The position numbers and the translations under genes are program-made. From Blautia sp. MSJ-9 (GTDB taxonomy: Bacteria > Bacillota > Clostridia > Lachnospirales > Lachnospiraceae), in assembly GCF_018919065.1 (NCBI RefSeq), contig NZ_JAHLQG010000049.1:1-64000 (forward strand): DNA of 64,000 nucleotides. The letters are read 5' to 3'. The stretch's first letter is position 1. Each line of letters starts with the position of its first letter. Shown here in pieces: positions 42,740 to 51,616 of the stretch. The notes below the pieces were generated by a model that saw only the letters and a list, made by a program, of their open reading frames with translations, searched no databases and was not told the DNA's origin.

Positions 42740-44242
42740 ATGACTAATCTTGTAATCAATCCATCAAAGAAGCAGAGCAAAATCAACAAAGAGATCTACG
42801 GACATTTCTCAGAGCATCTGGGAAGATGTATCTATGAAGGAATCTATGTAGGCGAAGATTCCCCGATCCCGAATAAGAACGGAATGCGTACAGACGTAGT
42901 AGAAGCACTGAAGCATATCAGGATTCCGGTACTTCGCTGGCCGGGTGGATGTTTCGCAGATGAATACCACTGGAAAGATGGTATCGGTCCGAAAGAAACA
43001 CGTAAGAAAATGATCAACACACACTGGGGCGGTGTTGTAGAAGACAACAGCTTTGGTACACATGAATTCTTTGAACTCTGTGAGCAGCTTGGATGCGAAG
43101 CATATGTCAACGGAAACCTGGGAAGCGGAACTGTACAGGAAATGTCTGAGTGGGTTGAGTACATTACATTTGAAGGCGTTTCTCCGATGGCTGACCTCCG
43201 TAAGAAAAACGGACATGAGAAACCATGGAAATTGGATTTCTTTGGTGTAGGTAATGAGAACTGGGGCTGCGGTGGAAACATGAATCCTGATTTCTACGCA
43301 AACGAATACCGTCGTTACCAGACTTATGTCCGCAACTATCATCCGGATCATCTGGTTCAGAAGATCTGCTGTGGTGCAAACGTAGATGATTATGAATGGA
43401 CATCTGAAGTATTAAAGACAACACATAACCACTGCCTGAAAGAACTTCACGGAAACATGGACGGACTTTCCCTTCATTATTATGTACATCCGGAAGGATG
43501 GGAGATCAAGGGAAGTGCTACAGATTTCGATGATAAAGTATGGTATAAGAGTCTGAACAAAGCACTCTTCATGGAAACTCTGATCGAGCGCCATGGACAC
43601 ATCATGGACGAATATGATCCTGAGAAAAAGATTGGTATGATCGTTGACGAGTGGGGCGCATGGTATACAGTGGAACCAGGCACAAACCCTGGCTTCCTGT
43701 ATCAGCAGAACACAATGAGAGATGCCCTGATCGCAGGTATCACTCTGAATATCTTTAACAAACACAGTGACAGAGTAAAGATGGCAAACCTTGCGCAGAT
43801 CGTAAATGTGCTTCAGTCCGTTATCCTTACAGATGGTGCTGATATGATCCTGACACCAACCTATCATGTATTTGATATGTACAAATATCATCAGGATGCA
43901 ATGCTTGTAGACAGTTCTATCGAAACAGAAACCATCGGTGTGGAAGAAGAGTGGCAGGTACCGAACCTGACAGAATCTGTATCTGTAGCAGAAGATGGAG
44001 CTGTACATATCACATTGACAAACCTGTCTCTGGATAAAGATTATGAGATCAGAACTATCCTTACAGACTATCAGGTAAATGAAGTCAAAGGTGAGATCGT
44101 ACACGGCGAAATGCATGAAATGAACACCTTCGAAACACCGGACCAGGTACGTGTAAAAGAATTTAACGAAGTAGAAAAAACAGCAGAAGGAATCAGATTC
44201 ACAATTCCTAAATGCAGTGTTCTTCATCTGGAAGTAAGATAA
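42740..44242 (+). CDS. alpha-L-arabinofuranosidase, GH51 (first copy)
   Basis: A 500-aa intracellular enzyme that releases terminal alpha-L-arabinofuranose from arabino-oligosaccharides. GH51 landmarks: [19 protein letters not shown] at the start, [14 protein letters not shown], acid/base E173 in [11 protein letters not shown] and nucleophile E304 in [12 protein letters not shown] barrel then C-terminal beta-sandwich. No signal peptide. Start behind GGAGGT. The DUF6171 and GH127 genes follow in the same unit. Confidence 0.95.
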   Translation: MTNLVINPSKKQSKINKEIYGHFSEHLGRCIYEGIYVGEDSPIPNKNGMRTDVVEALKHIRIPVLRWPGGCFADEYHWKDGIGPKETRKKMINTHWGGVVEDNSFGTHEFFELCEQLGCEAYVNGNLGSGTVQEMSEWVEYITFEGVSPMADLRKKNGHEKPWKLDFFGVGNENWGCGGNMNPDFYANEYRRYQTYVRNYHPDHLVQKICCGANVDDYEWTSEVLKTTHNHCLKELHGNMDGLSLHYYVHPEGWEIKGSATDFDDKVWYKSLNKALFMETLIERHGHIMDEYDPEKKIGMIVDEWGAWYTVEPGTNPGFLYQQNTMRDALIAGITLNIFNKHSDRVKMANLAQIVNVLQSVILTDGADMILTPTYHVFDMYKYHQDAMLVDSSIETETIGVEEEWQVPNLTESVSVAEDGAVHITLTNLSLDKDYEIRTILTDYQVNEVKGEIVHGEMHEMNTFETPDQVRVKEFNEVEKTAEGIRFTIPKCSVLHLEVR

Positions 44243-44266
44243 TTACGGGTAAAAAAGGAGTATGAT

Positions 44267-44539
44267 ATGAACGGGAAGCTGCGTGTGTGCAGAAAATGTC
44301 TGCCCGGACAGAATAATGAAGAGGCTTTTTACGAGGATCTGTCACGCTACATTCAGCGCATGGATGAGGATCTGAAAGTAGACCAGCAGACTTACGAAAA
44401 AAGGCTTAACATATGCAGCACCTGTGACCGCTTAATGAATGGGATGTGCAGACTCTGCGGATGCTTTGTAGAACTGCGGGCTGTACAGAAGGTGCGAAAA
44501 TGTCCGGATCTTCCGGCAAAATGGGAGGCGCAGAAATGA
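44267..44539 (+). CDS. small cysteine-rich protein, DUF6171-like
   Basis: A 90-aa protein with AAGGAG RBS. Eight cysteines in pairs: CRKC near residue 8, CSTC near 46, CRLCGC near 58 and KCPD near 75, which suggests two zinc knuckles. Function unknown. It lies 24 nt behind the GH51 gene and its stop overlaps the GH127 start (ATGA), so all three are made together; its role in arabinan use is unexplained. Confidence 0.75.
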   Translation: MNGKLRVCRKCLPGQNNEEAFYEDLSRYIQRMDEDLKVDQQTYEKRLNICSTCDRLMNGMCRLCGCFVELRAVQKVRKCPDLPAKWEAQK

Positions 44540-46464
44540 AAGACGGTTTAAAAGAAGGGTTATTAAACAAGGTAAAAGTGACCGATAAATTCTGGCACGG
44601 ATACCAGGAACTGGTAATGGATACAGTTATTCCTTATCAGGAGAAAATACTAAATGATGAGATTCCGGGAGTAGAGAAAAGCCATGCACTGGCAAACTTC
44701 CGTATTGCAGCAGGACTGGAAGAGGGCGAGTTTTATGGCATGGTTTTCCAGGACAGTGATGTTGCCAAATGGCTGGAAGGTGTGGCATATGCATTGAAAG
44801 TCCGTCCAGACCCGGAGCTGGAAGAACGGGCAGATAAGGTTATTGAGATCATTGAAAAAGCACAGCAGGATGATGGCTATCTGAATACATTTTTTACTAT
44901 CAAAGAGCCGGAACACCGTTGGCAGAATTTACAGGAATGCCATGAATTATACTGTGCCGGACATATGATGGAGGCAGCAGCCGCTTACTATGAAGTGACA
45001 GGAAAAGACCGTCTGCTTCATGTGATGGAGCGTATGGCAGAACATATCGAGAAACGTTTCGGAACAGAAGAAGGCAAAGAACCGGGCATCCCGGGACATC
45101 AGGAAATTGAGCTGGGGCTTCTGCGTCTCTATGAAGTAACCGGAAAAGAAAACTACAAAGATCTTGCCAGATATTTCATCGAACAGCGTGGAAAAGATCC
45201 GGATTACTTTGTCAAAGAAAAAGAAAAAAGAGGCTGGGTTCACTTCGATATGGATGTGAATAACAGAGAATACAATCAGGCACATGCTACTGTCTATGAG
45301 CAGAAAGAAGCAGTAGGACATAGTGTCCGTGCAGTTTATATGTATACTGCCATGGCAGAACTGGCTTCTCTTTACAAAGATGAAAAACTCTATCAGGCAT
45401 GCTGTGATCTCTGGGAGAACATGACTCAGAAGAGAATGTATATCACCGGAGGAATCGGCAGTACCGTAGACGGAGAAGCATTTACCATTGATTATGATCT
45501 GCCGAATGACACCGTTTATGCGGAAACCTGCGCATCTATCGGATTGGTATTTTTTGCAAGAAAGATGCTTGATAATGTGATGGATGGACGTTATGCAGAT
45601 GTGATGGAACGTGCACTTTATAATGGAATCATCAGCGGAATGCAGCTTGACGGAAAGCGGTTTTTCTATGTGAATCCACTGGAAACAGAACCTGGAGTCA
45701 GCGGGAAATTATACGGATATAAGCATGTTCTGCCGGAGCGTCCGGGCTGGTATACATGTGCATGCTGTCCTCCCAATGTAGTCCGTCTGCTGATGTCTCT
45801 TGGTAAATATCTGTGGAGTGAGACAGAAGATGGGGTTTATTCTCATATCCCGGCAGGCACAGAAGCACACTTTGATAAGATGGATGTAACTGTAGAGAGC
45901 AACTATCCGTGGGATGGCAGAGTGACCTATCATATAACCGGAAAAACAGAGGAAGAGACTATCCTGGGAATCCATATCCCATCCTGGGTACGCCCGGGTT
46001 CTGTTCAGGTGCGTATAAATGGAAAAGTGAAAGATATCACGACAGATGTGGAAAAGGGATATCTGATCCTTAAGAGAGTGTGGGAAAATGATGAAGTAGA
46101 ACTTGTTTTCCCGATGAAGATCCGCAAGATTTATGCAAACCTTAAAGTAAGAGAAGATGCTGGCTGTGTAGCGTTTATGCGCGGGCCGATGGTTTATTGT
46201 TTCGAGGGTGTGGATAATCTGGGTCTGCTTCAGTCTTACCACATCTTTGAAGATGCAAAGATGGAAGAGGAAGTCTGCAAAGAGGGCCTGCTGGAAGGCT
46301 GCGTCCTGCTTAAGATCAAAGCACGTAAGCTGGAAACAGTGGGAGATTCTCTGTACAGTGAAGTTGCACCGGTGAGAACGCTGACAACACTGACAGCAGT
46401 GCCGTATTACACATGGGGCAACCGCGGAGAAAATCAGATGAGAGTCTGGATGCGCGGAGAATAA
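44536..46464 (+). CDS. beta-L-arabinofuranosidase, GH127 (HypBA1-like)
   Basis: A 642-aa intracellular enzyme that removes beta-L-arabinofuranose, as found on hydroxyproline-linked arabinans and some side chains. The zinc-cysteine catalytic set of GH127 is complete: E330 and C332 in YAETCASIG, C410 and C411 in CACCPPN, with C410 expected as nucleophile. A six-hairpin barrel precedes a beta-sandwich. ATG behind GGGAGG, overlapping the previous gene by 4 nt; longer frames upstream are antisense-free but lack an RBS. No signal peptide, so substrate must be imported. Confidence 0.93.
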   Translation: MKDGLKEGLLNKVKVTDKFWHGYQELVMDTVIPYQEKILNDEIPGVEKSHALANFRIAAGLEEGEFYGMVFQDSDVAKWLEGVAYALKVRPDPELEERADKVIEIIEKAQQDDGYLNTFFTIKEPEHRWQNLQECHELYCAGHMMEAAAAYYEVTGKDRLLHVMERMAEHIEKRFGTEEGKEPGIPGHQEIELGLLRLYEVTGKENYKDLARYFIEQRGKDPDYFVKEKEKRGWVHFDMDVNNREYNQAHATVYEQKEAVGHSVRAVYMYTAMAELASLYKDEKLYQACCDLWENMTQKRMYITGGIGSTVDGEAFTIDYDLPNDTVYAETCASIGLVFFARKMLDNVMDGRYADVMERALYNGIISGMQLDGKRFFYVNPLETEPGVSGKLYGYKHVLPERPGWYTCACCPPNVVRLLMSLGKYLWSETEDGVYSHIPAGTEAHFDKMDVTVESNYPWDGRVTYHITGKTEEETILGIHIPSWVRPGSVQVRINGKVKDITTDVEKGYLILKRVWENDEVELVFPMKIRKIYANLKVREDAGCVAFMRGPMVYCFEGVDNLGLLQSYHIFEDAKMEEEVCKEGLLEGCVLLKIKARKLETVGDSLYSEVAPVRTLTTLTAVPYYTWGNRGENQMRVWMRGE

Positions 46465-46489
46465 TCGGAGAATCAGATGAAATATAAAA

Positions 46490-46536
46490 CAAAAGCAAGG
46501 AATTATGTGGCAAAACACATGGGTTCCTTGCTTTTG
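46490..46536. terminator. bidirectional terminator between GH127 and the first regulator
   Basis: A perfect 13-bp stem, CAAAAGCAAGGAA / TTCCTTGCTTTTG, between converging genes. Confidence 0.88.
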
Positions 46537-46559
46537 CTGTTTTCAGATATTCTGTAAAA

Positions 46560-47483
46560 TTATACATTTGGAGTATAATGCACTTTCACATTAATATCCT
46601 GATTATAGTTTCCGAAATCTTTTCCGAAGAGTGTCAGACCGCCAATATTCAGAGATGGTTCATCCACCTGGAAACGGAATACCATATCATCCTGAGAGGT
46701 AAAAGTGAGCTGCTGTGTATTCACATCAGAAATCTTTAATCCATCGATAAAAGTACCATGACGGTCAATGACAAGCATCTTCAGCAGCCCATACTGATTC
46801 CAGTTCGGGAACCACCAGTCAGGAGTGAACATACCGTGGACATCACCGAAATCTCCGGGGCTTGTCCAGGTTCCGACCTTTGTATTGTTCAGGAAAAAGG
46901 AAATATCAGAAGGCCAGTCACTGTTGACTCCGGGAGCTTCTGAGCTGATCTCAAAGGAGAGTGTCAGACGATCGATCTTCTGTCCCGGAGGGAGCATATT
47001 TGGAATGCGGTAATCAATAAATCCCCGTCCAAACCATAAAATCTTTGCATCTACATGGCTCGGATGAGCAAAATAACGAGGATCATCTACCTCACCGATG
47101 AGATTATCGGTAGTAGACAGTCCACAGGTCGGATAAACAGAATAATTAAAGTAGTTGCCGATCGGAATGTCAATAGAGTAACTGTCTTCAGCCGGGCTGT
47201 CATTGTTAGATGCAATATCAACCAGAATCTTGTCAACATTAATGCGACAGACCTTTTGGTTTCCGTGGCCGGAATGCTCTGGAAGAATTGCGAGAATTCC
47301 AGATTCTTCGAGTTTCTTTACATGGCTGGTCAGGGCACCGTTGGTAATCCCCAGACTGGAAGCCAGTTCATTCATATTCATTTCCTGATGCTCAAGGAGA
47401 GTCTGGATCAGCCGTATGCGGATGTCAGAACCAAGAGCTTTGAAGACAGGGACCGCCTGCTCCAGACTTTTAATATATAACAT
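46560..47483 (-). CDS. ArsR-type winged-helix regulator with large C-terminal beta-rich domain (first paralogue)
   Basis: A 307-aa regulator. Residues about 10-85 are an ArsR-like winged helix (VFKALGSDIRIRLIQTLLEH, then LASSLGITNGALTSHVKKLEESGI). It lacks the ELCVCD and alpha-5 metal sites, so it is not a metal sensor. The C-terminal 200 residues look beta-rich, with repeated W and aromatic residues (FEISSEAPGVNSDWPSDI, GTWTSPGDFGD, WWFPNWNQYGLLK), like a carbohydrate-binding jelly roll; I do not know an established name. It is divergent from the GH43 gene with an operator between them, so it probably represses the locus and itself until arabinose or an oligosaccharide binds. Confidence 0.8.
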   Translation of the reverse strand: MLYIKSLEQAVPVFKALGSDIRIRLIQTLLEHQEMNMNELASSLGITNGALTSHVKKLEESGILAILPEHSGHGNQKVCRINVDKILVDIASNNDSPAEDSYSIDIPIGNYFNYSVYPTCGLSTTDNLIGEVDDPRYFAHPSHVDAKILWFGRGFIDYRIPNMLPPGQKIDRLTLSFEISSEAPGVNSDWPSDISFFLNNTKVGTWTSPGDFGDVHGMFTPDWWFPNWNQYGLLKMLVIDRHGTFIDGLKISDVNTQQLTFTSQDDMVFRFQVDEPSLNIGGLTLFGKDFGNYNQDINVKVHYTPNV

Positions 47484-47579
47484 AACGGATTTCCCTTTCT
47501 GTTAAAAATGATTTTGCAACGTTTACGGTAAATTATAACGAATCTGCAAAAAATGTGCAACGAAAAGAAAAAAATATAG

Positions 47580-47608
47580 TTGATATTTTCTGAAAAATGC
47601 AGTACAAT
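47580..47608 (+). promoter_or_regulatory. sigma-A promoter of the GH43 unit
   Basis: TTGATA - 17 bp - TACAAT, 63 nt before the GH43 start codon. Confidence 0.75.
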
Positions 47609-47627
47609 TTTAAATACATAAAAAATA

Positions 47628-47646
47628 ATTTATATAAATCTAAAAT
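47628..47646. promoter_or_regulatory. arabinan-locus operator, copy 2
   Basis: ATTTATATAAATCTAAAAT, matching the palindrome at 51383 at 16 of 19 positions. It lies about 20 nt behind the -10 element, the same geometry as copy 1, between the divergent regulator and GH43 genes. Confidence 0.55.
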
Positions 47647-47670
47647 AAAAAGCGAACAGGAGGACATACA

Positions 47671-48627
47671 ATGAGTGAAGAACTTAAGTACAATGAGCCA
47701 TGGATTCTGCAGAGAGCAGATCCATATGTTTACCGCCACACAGATGGAAACTATTATTTTACAGCATCCATACCGGCCTATGACCGGATTGTGCTGAGAA
47801 GAAGCGAAACTCTGGCAGGACTGAAAGATGCGGAAGAAGTGACAGTCTGGGAGAAACACAAAGAAGGAATCATGAGCGAACATATCTGGGCGCCGGAGCT
47901 TCATTATCTGGATGGTAAATGGTATATCTATTTTGCAGGCGGGGACAAAGATGATGTCTGGGCAATCCGCCCATATGTGTTGGAATGTGCAGATACAGAT
48001 CCGCTTACAGGAGTCTGGACAGAGAAAGGTAAGATGGGACGTGCGGATGCAGATGAATTTTCTTTTGAAGCTTTCTCTCTGGATGCAACAGTATTTGAAA
48101 ACAAGGGAAAACATTACTATGTATGGGCTGAGAAGGTAGGAGTCGGCAAACAGATTTCCAACCTTTATATTGGTGAAATGGAAACTCCGTATAAACTGAA
48201 AACCGTTCAGGTACTTCTTACTTCGCCGGATTATGACTGGGAAAGAGTTGGGTTCTGGGTGAATGAAGGACCGGCAGTCATTCATCATGACGGCAGGATT
48301 TATCTTACTTATTCTGCATCTGAGACAGGCGCTGCATACTGCATGGGAATGCTTGCAGCAGATGAAGATTCTGATCTTCTTGACCCGAAATCCTGGACAA
48401 AAGAACGTTATCCGGTTCTTCGTACAGATGAGTCCAGAGGAATCTATGGACCGGGGCATAATTCCTTTACTGAAGACGAAGAAGGAAACCCGATCATGGT
48501 TTATCATGCGAGAACAGAAGCAGAGATTGAAGGGAATCCGCTGTACAATCCAAACCGTCATGCCATGCTGATGAAAATCCGCTGGGATGAAAAAACAGGC
48601 GCACCGATATTTTCTTACGAAGATTAA
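47671..48627 (+). CDS. intracellular GH43 arabinofuranosidase / exo-arabinanase
   Basis: A 318-aa five-bladed beta-propeller glycosidase without a signal peptide. GH43 catalytic residues are recognisable: base D17 in RADPYVY, pKa-modulating D in SLDATVF and acid E in FWVNEGPAVI. RBS CAGGAGG. It is likely to trim alpha-1,5-arabino-oligosaccharides after import. The next gene, a secreted GH43, follows 44 nt downstream. Confidence 0.9.
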   Translation: MSEELKYNEPWILQRADPYVYRHTDGNYYFTASIPAYDRIVLRRSETLAGLKDAEEVTVWEKHKEGIMSEHIWAPELHYLDGKWYIYFAGGDKDDVWAIRPYVLECADTDPLTGVWTEKGKMGRADADEFSFEAFSLDATVFENKGKHYYVWAEKVGVGKQISNLYIGEMETPYKLKTVQVLLTSPDYDWERVGFWVNEGPAVIHHDGRIYLTYSASETGAAYCMGMLAADEDSDLLDPKSWTKERYPVLRTDESRGIYGPGHNSFTEDEEGNPIMVYHARTEAEIEGNPLYNPNRHAMLMKIRWDEKTGAPIFSYED

Positions 48628-48671
48628 CGAAACCTGAGATGGGATAATATTTGGAAAACAGGAGAACTGGT

Positions 48672-50246
48672 ATGAGAAAAAAATGGGGAATAATTCTGGG
48701 GCTGACAGGAATGATGCTTCTCGGATCACAGAGTATATATGCTGCGGAAGCTGCTGATGGCACAGCAGAGACAACAGATGTGGCAAACGAAAAAGAAACA
48801 GCAGGCACAGATGATATTGAGAGCCGGATTAAGAAAGGCGGATTCACTGCCGGAGTTTCTGTGCATGATCCATCTGTCATCAAAGACAATGACACTTACT
48901 ATATCTTTGGCTCCCATATGGAATCTGCGAAGTCCACAGATCTGAGAAACTGGACCGGTTTTTCCTCCGGGGTCAACGCAGAGAATAAGCTGTTTGACAA
49001 TCTTTTTGACGGAGAAGAAGACGGCGATCCGGCAGCGTTTACTTATGTAGGAAAGAACGAAGAAGGTGGTTATTCCGTGTGGGCGCCGGATGTCATCTAT
49101 AACAAAAAAATGGGAAAATATGTGATGTATTTCTGCACCACATCCTCTTATGTGAAATCCAATATCTGCTTTGCAACAGCAGACGACATTGAAGGTCCGT
49201 ATCACTATGAGGATACATTCCTGTACTCTGGTTATAGCTATCATGATGTTAAGGAAAGTAATATCGAAGAACTGATGGGAACAGACCCGAGGCCATATAC
49301 AGCAGCGTCTTATGACAACAATAACTGGCCAAACTGTATTGACCCGGATGTTTTTTATGATGAAGACGGGCGTATGTGGATGGTCTATGGCTCCTGGTCC
49401 GGTGGTATTTTTCTGATTGAGATTGATGAAGAGACAGGCTATCCGATTTATCCGGAAGCAGACGAAGCAAATCATGTGGACAGTTATTATGGCAAGAAAC
49501 TTCTCGGTGGTTATCACAACTCCATCGAAGGCCCGCATATTATGTATGATGAGACCAGTGGATATTATTATCTGTTTTTGTCCTATGGAAATCTGCAGGC
49601 AAAAGGAGGTTATCAGATGCGTCTTTTCCGCTGTGATACTGTGGACGGAACTTATACAGATGCAGCAGGAAAGGATATGTATTTATTTGTGGAGCATAAG
49701 GATCATGGACTGAAAATGATGGGAAATTATACATTCCCAAGTCTTACCCAGACCTATATGGCACCAGGCGGTCAGACTGCATTTGAAGATGAAGATGGTA
49801 AATTATATCTGGTCTATCATCAGCGTTTTGCTAAAACCGGAGAACTTCATGAGCCTCGTGTACATCAGTTGTTCCGCACAAAAGACGGATGGCTGGTTGC
49901 TGCGCCATTTGCCACAGACGGCGAGACATTGAAAGAGGATGGATATTCCGGAGATGAAATCCAGGGTACTTTTTATCTGGTAAATCATGGTACGGATATT
50001 TCGGACAAGGTACATAAACCGCAGAGGATTCAGCTTAATGCAGACGGAACAGTTACCGGAGAAGAACTGGAAGGTGCATGGGAAGCAGAAGAAGGCACAC
50101 CATATATTGATGTGACTCTCGGTGAAAAAACTTATACAGGAGTTGTCCTGGAAATGACCGATGAGGCAGGCAATGATACGATGTGCTTCAGCGCTAAGGG
50201 GGACAATAATGAAACCATATGGGGCGTAAAATATCTGTTGCCATAA
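48672..50246 (+). CDS. secreted endo-alpha-1,5-L-arabinanase, GH43
   Basis: A 524-aa exported enzyme that cuts the arabinan backbone outside the cell. Signal peptide about 1-27 (IILGLTGMMLLGSQSIYA-AE). Propeller residues: SVHDPSVIKDND (base D), CIDPDVFYDED, and acid E in SIEGPHIMYDE. A C-terminal beta-barrel region (after about residue 400) fits the Abn2 type. No LPXTG or SLH anchor, so it is probably released. Start ATG behind AGGAGA; a TTG 21 nt earlier is weaker. Confidence 0.92.
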   Translation: MRKKWGIILGLTGMMLLGSQSIYAAEAADGTAETTDVANEKETAGTDDIESRIKKGGFTAGVSVHDPSVIKDNDTYYIFGSHMESAKSTDLRNWTGFSSGVNAENKLFDNLFDGEEDGDPAAFTYVGKNEEGGYSVWAPDVIYNKKMGKYVMYFCTTSSYVKSNICFATADDIEGPYHYEDTFLYSGYSYHDVKESNIEELMGTDPRPYTAASYDNNNWPNCIDPDVFYDEDGRMWMVYGSWSGGIFLIEIDEETGYPIYPEADEANHVDSYYGKKLLGGYHNSIEGPHIMYDETSGYYYLFLSYGNLQAKGGYQMRLFRCDTVDGTYTDAAGKDMYLFVEHKDHGLKMMGNYTFPSLTQTYMAPGGQTAFEDEDGKLYLVYHQRFAKTGELHEPRVHQLFRTKDGWLVAAPFATDGETLKEDGYSGDEIQGTFYLVNHGTDISDKVHKPQRIQLNADGTVTGEELEGAWEAEEGTPYIDVTLGEKTYTGVVLEMTDEAGNDTMCFSAKGDNNETIWGVKYLLP

Positions 50247-50298
50247 ATGATTGTGGGAGTATCCGGGCAGTATATAGATCTGAAGTCAGGCGGAGAAA

Positions 50299-51222
50299 TC
50301 AGATGTTTTCGGGATGATATCCTATGGTAATCCGTATATGTTGGTTATAATCTCCGAAACCTGCACCAAAAAGAGTACACCCGCCGGGATGCTCAGCGCC
50401 CGGAAGAACAGAAAAGCGCAATTTCATAACGGACTGATCAGTGAGTGCAAGCTGTCTGGTGGAAACATCGGACAGCTTTTCTGCGTCCAGAAAAGTGCCT
50501 TCAGGAGTGATCGTCAGTTTTTTTAGCAAACCATACTGATTCAGAAAAGAAAACCACCAGGAAGGATTGTATTTCCCTCTGCGGTTTCCGTAATCTCCAG
50601 GACTGATCCAGGTGCCAAGGATCACACCGTTCAGGGAAAAGGTAATGTCCGAAGGCCATACATCACAGAATCGGGGTGCTTCGGAACTGATCTCAAAGGA
50701 AACTGTCAGTTCTTCGATCACGCTGTGCTCAGGGATGAAATTGGGCAGTATATACTCCAGATATCCGGTGGTGAACCAGACGATCCTTGCCTGGCGGCTG
50801 ACGGGGTGTATAAAATACCGTGGCTGATCCAACTGTCCTACAAAAGAAGTAGAAGTTGCCATACCACAGGTGGGAGTTACTGAGAAATCAGAAAAATGTC
50901 CCACACCAATTTCTGCACTGTAAATCTGCAGATCAGGACCGGAAAGCGCCATATTTACCAGAAGCTGATCCCAGTCTTTTATAAAATAGCAGCGTTTCTG
51001 TGTTCCGTGCGTGAGAGATTCATCCCTGAATTCTATCAGCCCGGCTTCGGCCAGAAGATTAAGGTGAGGGGACAGGGTTGTAACGGGAATCTTCAGGCTT
51101 TGTGCAATCTGCTTAATGTTCAGCCCTTCTTTTTGCTGGATCAGACGCAGGATCTGTACACGGACAGGGGAACCGAGAGCTTTGAAGATGGAAAGACCAT
51201 CGGAAACAGAACAGGATTTCAT
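50299..51222 (-). CDS. ArsR-type winged-helix regulator with large C-terminal beta-rich domain (second paralogue)
   Basis: A 307-aa paralogue of the regulator at 46560 with the same length and layout: winged helix (IFKALGSPVRVQILRLIQ, IAQSLKIPVTTLSPHLNLLAEAGL) then the beta-rich domain with matching landmarks (YFSVTPTCGMATS equivalent at SVTPTCGMATSTSFVG, FEISSEAPRFCDVWPSDI, GTWISPGDYGN, PSWWFSFLNQYGLLK, GFGDYNQHI). Strong RBS GGAGG. Divergent from the importer operon with the best operator copy in between. The two paralogues may sense different arabinose compounds or act in sequence. Confidence 0.8.
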   Translation of the reverse strand: MKSCSVSDGLSIFKALGSPVRVQILRLIQQKEGLNIKQIAQSLKIPVTTLSPHLNLLAEAGLIEFRDESLTHGTQKRCYFIKDWDQLLVNMALSGPDLQIYSAEIGVGHFSDFSVTPTCGMATSTSFVGQLDQPRYFIHPVSRQARIVWFTTGYLEYILPNFIPEHSVIEELTVSFEISSEAPRFCDVWPSDITFSLNGVILGTWISPGDYGNRRGKYNPSWWFSFLNQYGLLKKLTITPEGTFLDAEKLSDVSTRQLALTDQSVMKLRFSVLPGAEHPGGCTLFGAGFGDYNQHIRITIGYHPENI

Positions 51223-51382
51223 GTAAAAAACCTCCTTTTAGCTGTATTTACGGTATATAATGCTAAATAAGTAATTTTAGAAAAATACGTTTTGATTAGT
51301 TATTTTACCATAAAATTAGTTAAAAAAACATAGGGAAATAGCAAAAAAATAGATAGATTGACGAATAAATAACAGGCATTTA

Positions 51383-51401
51383 TTTTAGATAAAACTAAAA
51401 T
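51383..51401. promoter_or_regulatory. arabinan-locus operator, copy 3 (perfect palindrome)
   Basis: TTTTAG-ATAAAA-CTAAAA followed by T: both 6-base arms are exact inverted repeats. It lies 23 bp upstream of the -35 of the importer promoter and 160 nt from the divergent regulator start, a position that suits activation of the importer or repression of the regulator. Confidence 0.65.
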
Positions 51402-51424
51402 AATAAAAATAAATCAAAAATATA

Positions 51425-51453
51425 TTGACATTTACAGGAATAAATTATATAAT
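51425..51453 (+). promoter_or_regulatory. sigma-A promoter of the arabino-oligosaccharide importer
   Basis: TTGACA - 17 bp - TATAAT, consensus hexamers and spacing. Leader about 155 nt to the ATG at 51617. Confidence 0.88.
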
Positions 51454-51616
51454 ATCAACATAAACCGGAGCTGAAAATAAAAAAGTTGTGCAAAATGACC
51501 ATAATAAAAGATGGACTATATATTTTAAAAAAATACGAAATAATTATGGGGTTTGTACAATGGCATCATTGAAACCGGAAGAGCGCAAAGAAATGCAAAA
51601 AAAGGAGGATCTTTTT

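Noticed and set aside
47533-48786. 417-codon minus-strand frame opposite the intracellular GH43 gene
   Set aside because: It is the antisense shadow of a gene with clear GH43 motifs; it has unusual Cys and Phe content and no RBS.
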